From NCBI GenBank assembly GCA_913009765.1, contig CAJVYT010000195.1, positions 1-7,890 of the forward strand: a stretch of DNA of 7,890 bases. The letters run 5' to 3'. This DNA is from an uncultured candidate division Zixibacteria bacterium (GTDB taxonomy: Bacteria > Zixibacteria > MSB-5A5 > GN15 > FEB-12). Under the pieces are notes generated by a model. That model saw only the letters and a list, made by a program, of their open reading frames with translations. It made no database searches and had not been told where the DNA came from. Shown here one piece after another: positions 6,537 to 7,890 of the stretch (the stretch's first letter is position 1; the number at the start of each line of letters is the position of its first letter). A program made the translations under genes and the position numbers.

Positions 6537-7890
6537 TGGATAATTTACTTTTTTATTGGCTGTCCCCATTTGTATTTCTCGTTCTTGCAATATTTTTATC
6601 TGCCCGAATTAAGTTCTTTTCATCGGGTGTGATTGCCGGTCGGGTTCCATTTTTTATCGGAGTTTTTATTCTTCTGCTTGCTGTCAGTTGGAATTCAATA
6701 ACTCATCTTTCAGATTACGCCGAATGGTTTATCCCCGGTGCGTATGCTGTTATAGATATTGTCCATTTTGTGTTATTTCTCTTAGGAGCTGTGTTGACTG
6801 TTGTCGGATTGGTACTTTTTGCTGATTATTGGCAAACACAAAAAGATGATATCATAGTACAGGAACAAAAATTATCTTTACTTTCTGAATTACAAAAAGA
6901 TGCTCGTGACCCATATCATTTAATGGAACTATTTAACCTTTCATTAAAAGAGATTGTTTCCAATGTAGATGAAACAGTTGGGGCTTTGTTTTTAGTGAAT
7001 AGAAATCGTCGACAATTAGTGCTGGCTTCATCTATTGGACTTTCAAAAAAAGATACGGCTCACTTAGAACAATATCCACTCGGACAAAATATTATTACGC
7101 AGTCTATTGAATTAGGAGAACCAATGATTGCAGGAGAATTTGTGTGTGCAGATAATGCCAAGCAGGCTATTGACACTCAATATAATTCGACATTAGTACT
7201 TCCTATGATTTCCGGAACCGAAAAAATCGGTGCTATTGTTTTACTCTCTGAAAATAAACAATTCTTTAGCAGAACAGAGATAAAATTCTTATCTCCAATT
7301 GCTGAGTGGTTGGCTGAAAAAGTGAAATCAACAAAACTTGCCAGAGAACTGACTCATTTGACAAAAGAAAAAGATGAGGTTACAGAATCTCATGCGGAAC
7401 TAAACCGAAGACTCTTTTCATCCACAGCATCGCTTCATGCGTCTGATGTTATAGCATCATATTGTCGTTCGTTAGTAGGAGTTGTTGATAGTAAATCAGT
7501 TCATCTATTTGGGTTAAAAAATGGTTTTCTGCAATTTTATGGCGGTTCAGAACCTATTATAGATTTGTCTGAAAATTATAAAACTGCCCTGATTGAAGCA
7601 CTTGATAAGAAAAAACCGTTAATTATCAATCAAGAAACTACTACCGATGAAGGACAGAAATATATTGCCAAATCATCACTTATTTTTCCAATAATAACCG
7701 CTAATTCATCTGATGCTCTATTATTTATCAAAGATACAAAAGCATTCACCGTTAATGACAGTGATTTAAAAACTATTGATATCTATGCAAATCTTGCAAG
7801 ATTATCACTGCAAAGACAGGAGAGTCTGAATCTCAATATTACCCGCCGTAAAGGTCTTGATAAAGTTATTTCTCTTTTACGTTTTGAAAA
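6536..7890 (+). CDS. Membrane-anchored tandem GAF-domain sensor protein, 3'-partial
   Basis: An open frame of 451 codons begins at the ATG overlapping the miaB stop (TAATG) and leaves the window without a stop. Three hydrophobic helices are visible at about residues 5-22, 37-53 and 72-97. The basic loop after helix 1 (ARIKFF) suggests the N terminus is outside and everything after helix 3 is cytoplasmic. A GAF-like domain spans about 129-262, including a 'V-x-A-L-F-L-V' strand and 'LVLPMISGTEKIGAIVLL'. A charged helix or coiled coil (about 262-295) leads to a second, more diverged GAF-like region (about 297-428, with 'SLIFPII…ALLFIK'). GAF domains bind small ligands or cofactors and commonly sit before histidine-kinase, GGDEF or phosphatase outputs. 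The output here, if any, is beyond the window, so the signal and response are unknown. Translational coupling to miaB suggests co-expression, not necessarily shared function. Confidence 0.85.
   Translation, partial: MDNLLFYWLSPFVFLVLAIFLSARIKFFSSGVIAGRVPFFIGVFILLLAVSWNSITHLSDYAEWFIPGAYAVIDIVHFVLFLLGAVLTVVGLVLFADYWQTQKDDIIVQEQKLSLLSELQKDARDPYHLMELFNLSLKEIVSNVDETVGALFLVNRNRRQLVLASSIGLSKKDTAHLEQYPLGQNIITQSIELGEPMIAGEFVCADNAKQAIDTQYNSTLVLPMISGTEKIGAIVLLSENKQFFSRTEIKFLSPIAEWLAEKVKSTKLARELTHLTKEKDEVTESHAELNRRLFSSTASLHASDVIASYCRSLVGVVDSKSVHLFGLKNGFLQFYGGSEPIIDLSENYKTALIEALDKKKPLIINQETTTDEGQKYIAKSSLIFPIITANSSDALLFIKDTKAFTVNDSDLKTIDIYANLARLSLQRQESLNLNITRRKGLDKVISLLRFE

Noticed and set aside
6345..6590. 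81-codon open frame on the - strand across the miaB end
   Set aside because: It overlaps two well-supported + strand genes and has no motif or ribosome site that I can see.

Overview
The window is a low-GC, AT-rich stretch of bacterial DNA with four protein-coding genes, all on the + strand. It starts at a real contig end: bases 1-23 are Illumina TruSeq adapter sequence, not genome. The organism cannot be named firmly. The last-but-one region of the long surface protein (a dockerin of the form D-x-N-x-D…NLSD with 'INYFF'/'IDYMF' helices) and the domain style of that protein recall uncultivated FCB-group lineages such as Zixibacteria. One candidate promoter also resembles the Bacteroidetes TAnnTTTG type. 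This placement is inference and has low certainty.

Region by region: (i) 24-2471 is a 5'-truncated Lon-family protease. Its peptidase site (Ser677/Lys720, numbering from the apparent GTG at base 9) is intact. Four hallmark ATPase positions of its AAA+ module are changed (Walker A, Walker B, sensor 1, sensor 2), and it ends in a very basic Lys/Ala tail. (ii) 2472-2700 is non-coding, with a candidate sigma70-type promoter and a strong Shine-Dalgarno site. (iii) 2701-5025 is a secreted 774-residue protein, best started at a TTG codon. It has a signal peptide, an unassigned beta-rich N-terminal domain, five Ig/BACON-like repeats with a ~105-residue period, and a C-terminal type I dockerin. (iv) A strong intrinsic terminator at 5048-5081 closes that unit. 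(v) 5217-6536 is miaB, the tRNA methylthiotransferase. (vi) Overlapping its stop codon by one base, a three-helix membrane protein with two GAF-like cytoplasmic domains begins at 6536 and runs off the window at 7890 without a stop.

The layout suggests three transcription units: lon-like; the dockerin protein as a single-gene unit ended by the terminator; and a miaB-GAF sensor operon. No functional link between the units is evident. The most notable item is the Lon homologue, which looks like a protease whose ATP-driven unfolding motor has decayed or been repurposed. I saw no tRNA, rRNA, CRISPR array, insertion sequence or phage gene.
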